Counted from the first letter of the stretch, positions 1 to 7,710 are shown. The stretch: 64,000 bases of DNA from Nocardia sp. CY41 (GCF_009829325.1 NZ_VUOS01000007.1:186001-250000); one strand, 5' to 3'. Notes: a model not told the origin generated them from the letters alone. Program-made: numbers and translations.

Positions 1-2
1 AG

Positions 3-554
3 GTGTCATTCACTGGGGTGCAGGGCGCGGTCAACTCCCAGGTGCGGACGCCGCTGGACAACACCCGTCTCATCGCCGAAAACGCGAAGGGATCAGCGGA
101 CATCGCGGTGTCGACGTCGCAGGCGGCGGCCAACGCCGCCGCGGCCGCCGGCGAGAAAGCCGACATCGCCTACGACAACGCCCATTACTGGTCCGTGGAG
201 TGCGTCGTGGCTTCGGCCGAGGTGCGGCTCGGCGTTAACGAGCTACTCCTCGGCCCAGTTTTGAACGTGCCGGACGGTCTAGAAGCACTGCTGACTGACG
301 TCCACTTCGCGCTTATCACTCAACCGGGCGGCTGCACGATCGAGGTCAAGCGGTGGAATGCCGCGGGGGTTTCGGCGGACGTGATCCACACCCAGGTCCT
401 CGGGGCGAACGTCACCCGCTACAACGCCAACGCGCTCGCCATCGAGGCATTCGACAAAGAGCGCTTCTTCTACAACGTCACGAACGTCGTCGGCACCACT
501 GCTCCAGTTGTGCTCCAGATCAACGTTTCCGGCGTGTACATCCCTGAGCCCTGA
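3..554 (+). CDS. Phage structural (minor tail-like) protein, possibly 5'-truncated
   Basis: An open frame of 183 codons begins at the window edge with a GTG, so the true start may lie upstream. The N-terminal third is Ala-rich and helical (AANAAAAAGEKA), as in linkers of phage fibre proteins. The rest is predicted beta-rich and ends in VSGVYIPEP. It is followed 14 bases later by another plus-strand gene of the tail cluster. The exact role is not recognised; placement among fibre genes suggests a virion surface or baseplate component. Confidence 0.55.
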   Translation: MSFTGVQGAVNSQVRTPLDNTRLIAENAKGSADIAVSTSQAAANAAAAAGEKADIAYDNAHYWSVECVVASAEVRLGVNELLLGPVLNVPDGLEALLTDVHFALITQPGGCTIEVKRWNAAGVSADVIHTQVLGANVTRYNANALAIEAFDKERFFYNVTNVVGTTAPVVLQINVSGVYIPEP

Positions 555-568
555 TCCGAGAGGAAGCC

Positions 569-937
569 GTGAAGGTTTTCCACTGCGTCGCAGCATCCAC
601 GAATTACGAGTCGCACTGGCAGATCCCCGACTACCGCTGGGCATTGTGGTGCGCGGCCTTCCAAGTGAAATCGCTCGACGGGTACTTCGACCTGACCCCG
701 GCCGAGTCCGCTATCCAGGTGCTGACGTGGGCGATCGACCGGTTCGACACCGACACCGAGACGTTGCGGAAGCTGCACTCGCCCGAAGATCGGCTCGACC
801 TGCGAGCGAATAAGCGCCACTTGCAGGGCATCAGAAAATTCCTGATCGCCAATGGCGGCACGATCTCCGGCGCCATCGACGAGAGCGAGCTGACGCCACC
901 AGAAGGAGACACGGTTGTCGTTCTTGATTCGCCGTAA
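569..937 (+). CDS. Hypothetical phage protein in tail cluster
   Basis: This 122-residue protein starts at ATG 569 behind an AGGAAG ribosome-binding site. It has several Trp and Cys residues in its N-terminal half and an acidic C-terminus (DESELTPPEGD). No signal peptide, membrane segment or known domain is apparent. Its 3' end overlaps the start of the next gene by 23 bases, which implies co-translation with the fibre-like protein downstream. Function is unknown; a small tail accessory or assembly protein is the simplest guess. Confidence 0.5.
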   Translation: MKVFHCVAASTNYESHWQIPDYRWALWCAAFQVKSLDGYFDLTPAESAIQVLTWAIDRFDTDTETLRKLHSPEDRLDLRANKRHLQGIRKFLIANGGTISGAIDESELTPPEGDTVVVLDSP

Positions 938-2141
938 CCTGCCCTGGGCGTGGGCTGGGTGGATCGACGACTTCAACAGGGCGCCGGAGAATCCGATCAA
1001 ACAGCCGTGGGGGCACTTCGGTGACGGCAGCAAGGCCGACCTCAACGGCTCGGCGGAAATGCACATGCCGGCCAACTACTCGTCGGTCGTCGGCGGTGGT
1101 GAGTCCTACGAGTTCCAGCCCTTCACCCCGAATTTCGGGATGGAGTGGGAGATGTGGTGGCCGGTCGAGGGACTGGTCGCGCAGTACTTCAACCTCTGCA
1201 TCATGGAGAACTGGGCCAAGGTGGGCCCGTCGTTCGCCAACTCGGTGCTGATCCGCTTCCGTCACGCCCCCGTCGTCTCCTCCGATGACGTGCACATCAT
1301 CGAGTTCGACGGCCTCATGTCCTCCGGCAACGACCTGGCCGGGAACACCTCACCCGTCCCGTACTACGGCAACTACGTCACATGCACAGTTCTGATCGAC
1401 AACGACCAACTCTGCCGGGTGTACATCAACGGCGTCGCCCGCTGCCAGGCGCAGCTCACCCCCACCCACCGCCCGCACCCGGGTAAGCGGGGGTTGAACT
1501 TCTTCAACAATGCCCTGTGCGACGCCTGGATCCGGTGGGTGAAGATCTACGACCGGCCCACCGACTTCCCCCTGAGCACGTCGTGGAACAGCGTGCTCTA
1601 CGACGACTTCAACCGCGCCGACGGTCCGCCCGGCAACGGGTGGACGCAGTTCGGGACGAACGCGGGCATCGTCAGCAACTCGTGGTCGGCCACCGGAACG
1701 TCCAACAGCAGCGCGGGACTGATCCGCGACACCGGCATCACCAACGGCAAGCAGCGCGTCGAAGCCATCGCCGGCGGGAACAACAACCCCAACTCCAGCG
1801 CCGACAGCGGCCTGATTCTGCGCTGCAACTCCGCAGGCACCGAGGGGCTGGCCGCGAACATCCTCTCCGGCCACGTCTACCTCGCCCGGTTCACCGGATC
1901 ACTGTCCAGTCCGACGTTCGCCAACTACGCCCACACCCCGGCCACTGTCGCCGCGGGCGACAAGATCGCATTCTCCACGGCTGGCGATTACGCGTGGATC
2001 GAAGTCAACGGGGTCGTTATCTGCCAGGCCCAGTTGTTCGGTGCTGTGCCGTCCGGCAACTCGTGGGCGGGGCTTCGAGTGGAGCGCAGCGGGTCGAACT
2101 CTCATTCGTGGAATGACGCCCGGATCTACTCCGGCGTATAG
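915..2141 (+). CDS. Phage tail/receptor-binding protein with two DDFNRA-type jelly-roll repeats
   Basis: The 408-residue protein starts at TTG 915, supported by an AGGAG site 6 bases upstream. It carries two modules that each open with the signature DDFNRA and continue with Gly/Trp-rich beta strands (near residues 18 and 231; the second near base 1603). This layout resembles concanavalin-like (LamG/glucanase) jelly rolls used in minor tail proteins to bind surface sugars. The same signature recurs twice in the fibre gene at 3032. Assignment as a receptor-binding or minor tail protein is inference from fold pattern and context. Confidence 0.6.
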   Translation: MSFLIRRNLPWAWAGWIDDFNRAPENPIKQPWGHFGDGSKADLNGSAEMHMPANYSSVVGGGESYEFQPFTPNFGMEWEMWWPVEGLVAQYFNLCIMENWAKVGPSFANSVLIRFRHAPVVSSDDVHIIEFDGLMSSGNDLAGNTSPVPYYGNYVTCTVLIDNDQLCRVYINGVARCQAQLTPTHRPHPGKRGLNFFNNALCDAWIRWVKIYDRPTDFPLSTSWNSVLYDDFNRADGPPGNGWTQFGTNAGIVSNSWSATGTSNSSAGLIRDTGITNGKQRVEAIAGGNNNPNSSADSGLILRCNSAGTEGLAANILSGHVYLARFTGSLSSPTFANYAHTPATVAAGDKIAFSTAGDYAWIEVNGVVICQAQLFGAVPSGNSWAGLRVERSGSNSHSWNDARIYSGV

Positions 2142-2155
2142 CAGGAGGCCACTAC

Positions 2156-2572
2156 GTGACCGTCATTACTGAAACCCTCACCGACCTCGCGGGCACGCCG
2201 CACACCGACGAGGTGTTCTTCTCCAGCTACATCCTGCGGGAGAACGACGACGGCGACGCGATGATCACCACGTCCGTCCGCTCCTACACGCCCGTGAACG
2301 GGGTGATCACCACCGAGGACCTCGACCCCGGGCCAGCGCGGGTGCGGATCGGGATGGACACCTACAACATCACGATCCCCGAATCCGCCACACCCGTTCG
2401 GTTGTGGCCGTTGATCGAGACCGGGCTGCCCGCGCCGCCCACCCTCGTCGGCGCTTACGTCGTGAACGGCGGCGGCATCGCGCGCGTGCAGAAGCTCACC
2501 GAAAGCGAGTACGCGGCACTCACTCTCCCCGATCCGGAAACCGAGTATTCGGTTGTCCCCGACCCTGAATAG
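2156..2572 (+). CDS. Phage tail-cluster protein, unknown
   Basis: A 138-residue beta-rich protein begins at GTG 2156, 8 bases after an AGGAGG site. It has no signal peptide, membrane segment or catalytic motif. The middle (RVRIGMDTYNITIPES) is predicted to form an Ig-like beta sandwich, and the C-terminus is acidic and Pro-rich. It sits between two fibre-type genes and shares their close spacing, so it is probably a virion component or baseplate adaptor. No specific family was recognised. Confidence 0.5.
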   Translation: MTVITETLTDLAGTPHTDEVFFSSYILRENDDGDAMITTSVRSYTPVNGVITTEDLDPGPARVRIGMDTYNITIPESATPVRLWPLIETGLPAPPTLVGAYVVNGGGIARVQKLTESEYAALTLPDPETEYSVVPDPE

Positions 2573-2581
2573 GAATCCTTC

Positions 2582-3028
2582 ATGGCCACGTTCACCGGCA
2601 AGTTCTACGGGCTGTTCTTCAAGTCGCTCTTGAACAAGGAGATCGACTTCGACACCGACAACATCAAGATCATGCTGTGCACGAACTCGTACACGTTCGA
2701 TCAGGACACCCACCAGTACAAGAGCAGCATCACCAACGAAGTGTCGGGCACCGGCTACACCGCGGGTGGGCAGACTCTCACCTCGGTGACGGTCACCTAC
2801 GACGCGCCGACCAACACGATCAAGCTCGACGCCGCAGACCCATCCTGGACCGGATCCACCCTTACCGGTGTGCGGAAAGCCGTCATCTACGACTCGACCC
2901 CGGGCACGGACGCGACTCGCCCGCTGATCGCCTACCTCGAGTCAGATGCGGACCTGTCCACCACCTCGGGCACGCTGTCCATTACGTTCGACGCGGCCGG
3001 AATCGCTACCGTGACGGTCGCCGCGTAA
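2582..3028 (+). CDS. Phage tail-associated structural protein, unknown
   Basis: The 148-residue protein starts at ATG 2582 behind AGGAATCC. It is beta-rich with many Thr and Ser residues, for example GTLSITFDAAGIATVTV at the C-terminus. Proteins of this size and opening (FTGKFYGLFFKSLLNKEID) occur beside minor tail genes of actinophages. It lies 3 bases before the large fibre gene, so the two are probably translated together. A role as tail-tip or fibre partner is inferred from position only. Confidence 0.5.
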   Translation: MATFTGKFYGLFFKSLLNKEIDFDTDNIKIMLCTNSYTFDQDTHQYKSSITNEVSGTGYTAGGQTLTSVTVTYDAPTNTIKLDAADPSWTGSTLTGVRKAVIYDSTPGTDATRPLIAYLESDADLSTTSGTLSITFDAAGIATVTVAA

Positions 3029-3031
3029 GCC

Positions 3032-4894
3032 ATGCCGAAGTTCACGCGCGGCCAAGAGCCGGTCGCGATCCGCATCGGCACCGAGCCCGTACTGCGCAAG
3101 TACATCGGCGACCGGCTGATCTGGGACGGCACCCGCTCCGTCGTCGCGCAGGCCCAGCGCGCCACCGCGACAGCGAGCGCCCGTCCCGGGACCGTGTCGA
3201 CAACGGTGACAGTGCCCGCGATCGTCGCCACCGCTGCGGCCGGCGCGTTTCCCGCCGCAGTTACGGCGACCTCCAGTGGGCAGGCGACAGCGGCCACGGC
3301 CACCGCACTGGTCCCCGCCCACGCTGTCCATGCGGACGCGCACGCGGCGGCCGTGGTTGCCACTGCGGGCGCTTCGGTGCTTGCTGCGGTGGGGGAGCAA
3401 AACTTCGACGCGCAGGCCAACGCCACCGCGGCGACAGCGGCGTTGAACTCGTCCCCGACTGCGGCCACGGCTTCGGCGGACGCCGCAGCGGGCGCCGTGG
3501 CGGCGACGGCTTCCACGCTGGTGTACGACGCGATCGGGCAGGGTTCCAGCTTCAACACCGCCACCCCGGCTACGGCCACAGCTGCTGCGGTGAACGCCGA
3601 GATCTCCACGAGCGTCGCCGTTCCCGCCCTGACCGCGACGGCTGCAGCTGCAGGACGTACCGCCACGCCGTCGGCTACCGCCACCGCCGCGGCGACCACT
3701 GCCACAGCGACGGCGACAGCGGTCAACGCGACCGGCACAGTGGTGAACCTCGCCAACTACACCGACGACTTCAACCGGGCCAACAACACCAGTCTCGGGT
3801 CATCGTGGACCGAGACCGGCGGTGACCTCGGCATCATCTCCAACCAGCTCGCAGTCCAAGGCACCACCGCGAACAGGCGCGCAGCGATCTACAACAGCCA
3901 GACCGTCACCCCATATCAGTCGGTGGAGTTCACGATCGGCTCGGCGCCGAACGGTACGGCGGTCGCCGGTGCGGTGCTGCGCTGCAACTCGGCCATGACC
4001 GAGATGGTCATTCTGGGCACGTACAACGGTGGTTGGAATCTCGGCCGGATCACCGGTATCAACGGAACCTACACCGCCATCGGTTCCGGCACGGTCACCA
4101 TCGCCACCAACGATGTGATCCGGTGCCAGGTCGATGAGAACAATGTGTACTCCGTCTACATCAACGGTGTGAAAAATGGGTCGTCGTATCGAGATACGAC
4201 GTGGGGCGACTCCAGCCACCGGTATCTCGGGTTGTTCGTGCAGCGCGTCAGCACGACCAACAGTCACTCGATCGACAACTTCGTCGGCAAGGACGTATCG
4301 CCCTACGTCCAGTTCGCCTCCGACGACTTCAACCGGGCGAGCCTTGGCAGCAACTGGACCACCAGGTTTGGGCCGCTGTACCTGGCGTCCAACGAGCTGT
4401 CAGCCGTCGGGCTGGCGTCCGAGCCGATCAGCTTCGGATTCTGGAACGCGGCAACGTCGCCGTCGGCCGACATGGCAGCCCAGGCTCGGATCCGCTGGAA
4501 CGGTAGGAATCCTCAGCACAGCTCGATGTCGGTGTGCGTGCGCGCCGACCCGGCGAGCAACCACGCTGGCGTGCACTACTGGCGGGTCGCGGACAAACAC
4601 GGCATCTGCATGTACTCGTGGGACGGGACGACGTTCACCTCTGCTACTGGCCTGGCTGACATCATCACCACCACGAAGGCCGCGGAGGGCGCCGTGATGC
4701 GCATCGAGGCAAGAGGGACGGTGTACACGGCGTTCTTGGACAACGTGCCGCAACTTCAGGGAACGTTCACGACGGCGCAGGTTCCGCTGACCAACCGGTA
4801 TGCGGGCGTGCACGGCGAGGACGACTCTGGGGTAAGTGGCGGTGGTGAGCCGCCCGCGAACTTGGACGACTGGGCGGCCTACTCTCTGCCCTGA
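3032..4894 (+). CDS. Phage tail fibre / minor tail protein with Ala-Thr-rich stalk
   Basis: This 620-residue protein starts at ATG 3032. The first 40 residues (GTEPVLRKYIGDRLIWDG) resemble the attachment domain seen at the start of actinophage minor tail proteins. Residues 45-235 are a low-complexity Ala/Thr stalk. Two globular modules follow, each opening with DDFNRA (bases about 3766 and 4322), matching the modules in the gene at 915. The stalk-plus-knobs architecture fits a receptor-binding fibre. The gene is last in the structural cluster and is followed by a strong terminator. Confidence 0.65.
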   Translation: MPKFTRGQEPVAIRIGTEPVLRKYIGDRLIWDGTRSVVAQAQRATATASARPGTVSTTVTVPAIVATAAAGAFPAAVTATSSGQATAATATALVPAHAVHADAHAAAVVATAGASVLAAVGEQNFDAQANATAATAALNSSPTAATASADAAAGAVAATASTLVYDAIGQGSSFNTATPATATAAAVNAEISTSVAVPALTATAAAAGRTATPSATATAAATTATATATAVNATGTVVNLANYTDDFNRANNTSLGSSWTETGGDLGIISNQLAVQGTTANRRAAIYNSQTVTPYQSVEFTIGSAPNGTAVAGAVLRCNSAMTEMVILGTYNGGWNLGRITGINGTYTAIGSGTVTIATNDVIRCQVDENNVYSVYINGVKNGSSYRDTTWGDSSHRYLGLFVQRVSTTNSHSIDNFVGKDVSPYVQFASDDFNRASLGSNWTTRFGPLYLASNELSAVGLASEPISFGFWNAATSPSADMAAQARIRWNGRNPQHSSMSVCVRADPASNHAGVHYWRVADKHGICMYSWDGTTFTSATGLADIITTTKAAEGAVMRIEARGTVYTAFLDNVPQLQGTFTTAQVPLTNRYAGVHGEDDSGVSGGGEPPANLDDWAAYSLP

Positions 4895-4916
4895 TCCACC
4901 TCAGCGACACAAAGCC

Positions 4917-4950
4917 GCCCCGCGGTTTCGCACCTGCGGGGCGCTTTTGT
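4917..4950 (+). terminator. Rho-independent terminator after the tail cluster
   Basis: Arms gccccgc (4917-4923) and gcggggc (4936-4942) form a perfect 7-bp stem, followed by gcttttgt. It sits 22 bases after the fibre gene. A closely similar terminator (aaagccgccccg...cttt) occurs at 7681. Confidence 0.85.
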
Positions 4951-4967
4951 CGTGTCCGGACACCAAA

Positions 4968-4999
4968 CCGCCCCGACCTACGCATCAAGGTCGGGGCGG
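4968..4999. terminator. Perfect 12-bp hairpin, terminator between convergent operons
   Basis: Arms ccgccccgacct (4968-4979) and aggtcggggcgg (4988-4999) are perfectly complementary around an 8-base loop. It lies between the plus-strand tail cluster and the minus-strand small-gene operon, so it can stop transcription from either side. The minus-strand read has tttgg after the stem, a short T stretch. Confidence 0.75.
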
Positions 5000-5049
5000 C
5001 CTCCGCCGTGCCTGCGGTGTTTACACGGCGAAGATTCTGTGGGTGACGC

Positions 5050-5178
5050 TCAGTCCACGGCCTTGATCAGCCGGGGGTCTTCGGTGATGATCCGCTTCCG
5101 GGGGGCATCCTTCCCGCGAGGGTCGACATTCCAGTTGTCGTTGGCGGGGCCGTCCGGACCAGGGATCTTCTCCTGCAC
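5050..5178 (-). CDS. Small phage protein of 42 residues
   Basis: A 42-codon frame starts at GTG 5178 behind a good GGAGAG ribosome-binding site and ends at TGA 5050. The product is hydrophilic and rich in Asp, Lys, Arg and Pro, with motifs PGPDGPANDNW and RKRIITEDPR. It has no membrane segment. It is the last member of the minus-strand small-gene operon and ends before the hairpin at 4968-4999. Function is unknown; the ribosome-binding site and operon position are the main support. Confidence 0.5.
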   Translation of the reverse strand: MQEKIPGPDGPANDNWNVDPRGKDAPRKRIITEDPRLIKAVD

Positions 5179-5237
5179 GCGCTCTCCTTCGATTCGTGTA
5201 TCTCCTGAAATCCCCGACGATCGCCGGGGAAGACTGA

Positions 5238-5474
5238 TCAGCGCGCGTACTCGCGGTACACGGGCTTGCGGGCCAACGCCCTTCCGGCGCCGGTGAGGCA
5301 GTAGCCGCGGCCGGTGCCCTGAGCGAGGCCGGAACGCTGGAGTTCGGCGGCGTCCTGGGCAGCGACCCGCTCGGACAGGTCCGTAATTCTGGACAGCTCA
5401 CGGACGGGCAGGCGGCGGTCGGACTCGGCGAACAGCGCGCCCAGCAACTTGGCTTGGTTCTCACTCAGCGGCAT
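5238..5474 (-). CDS. Small winged-helix DNA-binding protein
   Basis: The 78-residue product starts at ATG 5474. It reads as a single winged helix: helix LSENQAKLLGALFAES, recognition-type helix VRELSRITDLSERVAAQDAAELQR, then a GLAQGTGRGYCLT wing. This is a MarR/ArsR-like half-size regulator fold. Its start lies inside the end of the upstream gene, so it is translated in cascade with the genes at 5461-6087. It could control the phage's own operon; the target is not visible. Confidence 0.6.
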   Translation of the reverse strand: MPLSENQAKLLGALFAESDRRLPVRELSRITDLSERVAAQDAAELQRSGLAQGTGRGYCLTGAGRALARKPVYREYAR

Positions 5475-5619
5475 CGGCGAACCCATCGAGCAGTTCGTGG
5501 GCGTGGTCGATCGCCCGGTCCTCGAGGAGGTCCGCGTATTCCTCAGCGGTGTACGAGTACCCGTCGTCACCGACGATGTAAACGGTCCCGTCGATGGAGG
5601 ATTCGAGGTAGCCGATCAC
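5461..5619 (-). CDS. Small acidic phage protein
   Basis: A 52-residue acidic protein starts at GTG 5619, overlapping the stop of the preceding gene as GTGA, and runs 14 bases into the following gene. The sequence holds the pattern GDDGYSYTAEEYADLL. The neighbouring gene at 5616 has a similar pattern, GPDGLPYTVEQYLTLV, so the two may be diverged duplicates that both present a short beta hairpin followed by a helix. Function is unknown. Confidence 0.5.
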   Translation of the reverse strand: MIGYLESSIDGTVYIVGDDGYSYTAEEYADLLEDRAIDHAHELLDGFADAAE

Positions 5620-5798
5620 CGGTCGGCCCACTCGCGGATGGCTACGGCGAAGCGCAGCAACTGCTGTGGCGACTGACCGGCGTTGGCCTTCGCCACGAGG
5701 GTCAGGTACTGCTCGACGGTGTACGGCAGCCCGTCCGGGCCGACGACCATGGTGCGGCCCTCCAGACGTTCTTGCCAGGCGGAGACAGCGTCGTTCAT
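5616..5798 (-). CDS. Small phage protein, paralogue-like to its downstream neighbour
   Basis: A 60-residue protein starts at ATG 5798 and overlaps its upstream neighbour by ATGA. It contains VVGPDGLPYTVEQYLTLVAK, matching the layout (V-G-x-D-G-x-x-Y-T-x-E-x-Y) in the gene just downstream. The C-terminus is helical and ends REWADR. No known family was recognised. The shared motif suggests tandem duplication of a tiny phage gene. Confidence 0.5.
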   Translation of the reverse strand: MNDAVSAWQERLEGRTMVVGPDGLPYTVEQYLTLVAKANAGQSPQQLLRFAVAIREWADR

Positions 5799-5968
5799 CC
5801 GAGCACCACCGACAGGCGCTTGAGCGCGGCCATGAAGAACTCGCATCCGCCGTGCCCGCCATGGAGGTCCATGCCGAAGCGGGCGTGCTCGATGGACTCG
5901 ATCATGGCGTTGGTGCAGGGTTGGGCCCGCCACCGGTCGAGGGTGTCGGGTGCCGCTACGGGGCTCAC
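5795..5968 (-). CDS. Small His/Cys-containing phage protein
   Basis: The 57-residue product starts at GTG 5968, overlapping the stop of the membrane-protein gene upstream. It contains the unusual run MDLHGGHGGCEFFMAAL, where two His and one Cys could bind a metal. There is no signal peptide or membrane helix. It is part of the five-gene translationally overlapping minus-strand operon 5238-6087. Function is unknown. Confidence 0.45.
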   Translation of the reverse strand: MSPVAAPDTLDRWRAQPCTNAMIESIEHARFGMDLHGGHGGCEFFMAALKRLSVVLG

Positions 5969-6087
5969 CGGGCAGCCTCGTAGCGATGGGGGCCGGGCTC
6001 GGGCCGAACCAACGCGGCGTAATAGACCGCGGCGGCCAGTAGCGCGATTGCTACACCGACGACGAGAACGGGTAAATACTCGGGCAT
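5965..6087 (-). CDS. Tiny single-pass membrane protein, first gene of the minus-strand operon
   Basis: A 40-residue protein starts at ATG 6087 after an AGGGGG ribosome-binding site. Residues 5-26 form one hydrophobic helix (LPVLVVGVAIALLAAAVYYA), followed by a charged tail ending HRYEAAR. It is the first gene of the overlapping operon. Small phage membrane proteins of this type serve in lysis, superinfection exclusion or as unknown accessory factors, and the sequence does not decide between these. Confidence 0.5.
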   Translation of the reverse strand: MPEYLPVLVVGVAIALLAAAVYYAALVRPEPGPHRYEAAR

Positions 6088-6126
6088 CTGGTACCCCCTG
6101 GCGCGTTGTGTGTTCTGTTGGAATGG

Positions 6127-6225
6127 GCACACGGTGCCGGAGAGCTCGTAACCTCCCGAGGGGCGAGAGGCTACGAAACGAATCGCCTGGTTCGGGGGTC
6201 CAAGCTCGGATCCGGCACCGTGTGC
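6127..6225. repeat. Long-range 15-bp perfect inverted repeat enclosing smaller hairpins
   Basis: Arms gcacacggtgccgga (6127-6141) and tccggcaccgtgtgc (6211-6225) are exact reverse complements, 69 bases apart. The interior contains a second near-perfect stem (tcgtaacctc with gaggctacga) and a short cgaa/ttcg stem, giving a multi-branched shape. It lies between the minus-strand small-gene operon and the plus-strand regulator. It could be a twin operator, a structured RNA or part of an attachment region. Canonical tRNA T-loop and D-loop consensus is absent on both strands. Confidence 0.65.
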
Positions 6226-6258
6226 TAACTTCACGTTAAGTGCAGGCCAACAGATGAA

Positions 6259-6277
6259 TGCTCCCTAATTGCTCCCT
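6259..6277 (+). promoter_or_regulatory. Direct repeats in front of the phage regulator
   Basis: The octamer tgctccct occurs at 6259-6266 and again at 6270-6277. The copies are 11 bases apart, one helical turn, and lie 23-41 bases upstream of the regulator start. This spacing is typical of an operator bound by a dimer on one DNA face, probably autoregulation by the XRE protein. No footprint evidence exists in sequence alone. Confidence 0.4.
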
Positions 6278-6299
6278 CTTTCGGTGCTACGGTGGGGGT

Positions 6300-7460
6300 A
6301 TGCAGAAGAACGAGGCCGTCGGCGAACGCATCGCGCGTATCCGCAAGACCCGCGGCCTGACCCAGCACCAGCTCGCCTCCCTCGCCCACGTCGGGCGCGG
6401 ATACCTCTCCCGTGTCGAAGCCGGGATCGACTCACCCACCTCCATGTGGGTCGGCGGCATCGCGTCCGCCCTGGGCGTCGATGCGTCGATCCTGATGGGC
6501 GCCGAAAGCGAAGCCGCGAGCCTCGACCGCATCGTGCCCACCGTGCGCCAGGTCGTTGCCTCGACCGACCCGCTGGCAGATGTCGATCCGCTACCGCTCG
6601 ACATCCTTCGGCTCCGGGTCGATGAGGTCGCGCGCTGGCGGCATGAGGGCGCGTACTCGAAGATCGTCGAGGGCCTTCCCGATCTCGTGGACCACCTGCT
6701 CGTCGCCGGGCAGCGCGATGGAGCGGCGGCCTACGAACTGCTCGTCACCGCCTACCGGGCAGGGAACACGCTGGCGCACAAGACGGGCCACTACGACCTG
6801 TCAACTCTGGCCACCGACCGCATGGTGTGGGCGGCCGGGAACGCCGAGGATGAACTGCTTCTGGCCACGGCCCAGTACGTGAAGACCGCCGCTCTCGCCC
6901 GTGTCGGTGCGATGGAACGCGCGGTGCGGTTGACCGATCGGACGATCGCGACCGTCGAGCCGTACGCCGACGACGAGATGGGCGCGGCGGTGCTGTGCGC
7001 TCTCCACATGCGCCGAGCGGGCCTGGCATCGACCGCTGGGGACGCTGAGACCACCGACACTCATTTCGCCGAGGCCTACGGCTTCGCGGAGAAGATCGGG
7101 GACCGGCAGGCGCACGGCACGGTGGTGGGCCCCACGAACGTCAAGCTGTTCGAGCTGTCGGCGGCGGTCGATCTTCGCCAGGTGGGCAAGGCGAAGGAAC
7201 TCGCGGAGCAGACCCAGATCCCGACCGACTACCCGCGCGAACGCAAGGCGCACTTCTACCTCGACGTGGCGCGAGCGCACCTGAGCGCTGGCGAGCCGGA
7301 CGCGGCCGTCGATGCCCTCGTCGACGCGAAGGAGTCGGCGCCGGAGTACTTCCGCAAGTCCCGTTCGGTGGAGACGGTGATCAAGACGACCGCGGCGCAC
7401 GAGCGGCGAGCGTCGAGCAAGCTGCGGGCGCTCGCGCACTACGCGGGGATTCAGGACTGA
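6300..7460 (+). CDS. XRE-family regulator with C-terminal TPR-like helical domain
   Basis: The 386-residue protein starts at ATG 6300 behind a GGTGGGGG site. Residues 5-60 form an XRE helix-turn-helix (IARIRKTRGLTQHQLASLAH, then YLSRVEAG). The remainder is all-helical with repeat pairs typical of TPR scaffolds, as in actinobacterial regulators that sense a peptide or partner through the C-terminal part. It is divergent from the small-gene operon and overlaps the next gene by TGATG. It probably acts as the element's lifestyle or maintenance regulator. Confidence 0.75.
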   Translation: MQKNEAVGERIARIRKTRGLTQHQLASLAHVGRGYLSRVEAGIDSPTSMWVGGIASALGVDASILMGAESEAASLDRIVPTVRQVVASTDPLADVDPLPLDILRLRVDEVARWRHEGAYSKIVEGLPDLVDHLLVAGQRDGAAAYELLVTAYRAGNTLAHKTGHYDLSTLATDRMVWAAGNAEDELLLATAQYVKTAALARVGAMERAVRLTDRTIATVEPYADDEMGAAVLCALHMRRAGLASTAGDAETTDTHFAEAYGFAEKIGDRQAHGTVVGPTNVKLFELSAAVDLRQVGKAKELAEQTQIPTDYPRERKAHFYLDVARAHLSAGEPDAAVDALVDAKESAPEYFRKSRSVETVIKTTAAHERRASSKLRALAHYAGIQD

Positions 7461-7672
7461 TGCTGCCAACCGAACCAGGGGTGTACCACGATGCCCGCGG
7501 CGATGAGTGGGTCTTGCACGAGGATGGGCGGTGGCAGTGGACTGGCCGGCGGATGGGGGATGGGTCGCTGTGGCCGGTGAACGACCATCCGGGAGCCTCG
7601 ACGGAGGCGCTGGCCTCCGCTACGCCGAGCGAGGCGATCCTCCCGCTGACGCGGGCATCGCTCCCGGACTGA
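7460..7672 (+). CDS. Small Trp-rich protein coupled to the XRE regulator
   Basis: A 70-residue protein starts at ATG 7460, overlapping the regulator stop as TGATG, so it is translationally coupled. It has four Trp residues in its first 45 residues (EWVLHEDGRWQWTGRRM) and a DGRWQW-type beta hairpin. It has no membrane segment. Coupling to an XRE-TPR regulator suggests a partner or signal protein of that regulator, but no family was recognised. A terminator follows at 7681. Confidence 0.55.
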   Translation: MLPTEPGVYHDARGDEWVLHEDGRWQWTGRRMGDGSLWPVNDHPGASTEALASATPSEAILPLTRASLPD

Positions 7673-7680
7673 CGCAAGCA

Positions 7681-7709
7681 AAAGCCGCCCCGAATCCGGG
7701 GCGGCTTTC
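7681..7709. terminator. Rho-independent terminator between convergent genes
   Basis: Arms gccgccccg (7684-7692) and cggggcggc (7697-7705) are perfect around the tetraloop aatc, flanked by aaa and ttt, so the hairpin is bidirectional. It separates the regulator unit from the minus-strand gene at 7711. Its flanks resemble those of the terminator at 4917. Confidence 0.85.
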
Positions 7710-7710
7710 G

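Noticed and set aside
2677..3825. Alternative plus-strand frame over the tail genes (382 codons)
   Set aside because: Arg/His-rich nonsense product in the shifted frame of two better-supported tail genes.
6127..6225. tRNA gene
   Set aside because: Acceptor-like arms pair well, but neither strand has a TTCGANY-type T-loop or the GG of a D-loop at correct spacing, and the anticodon-like loop has 8 bases.
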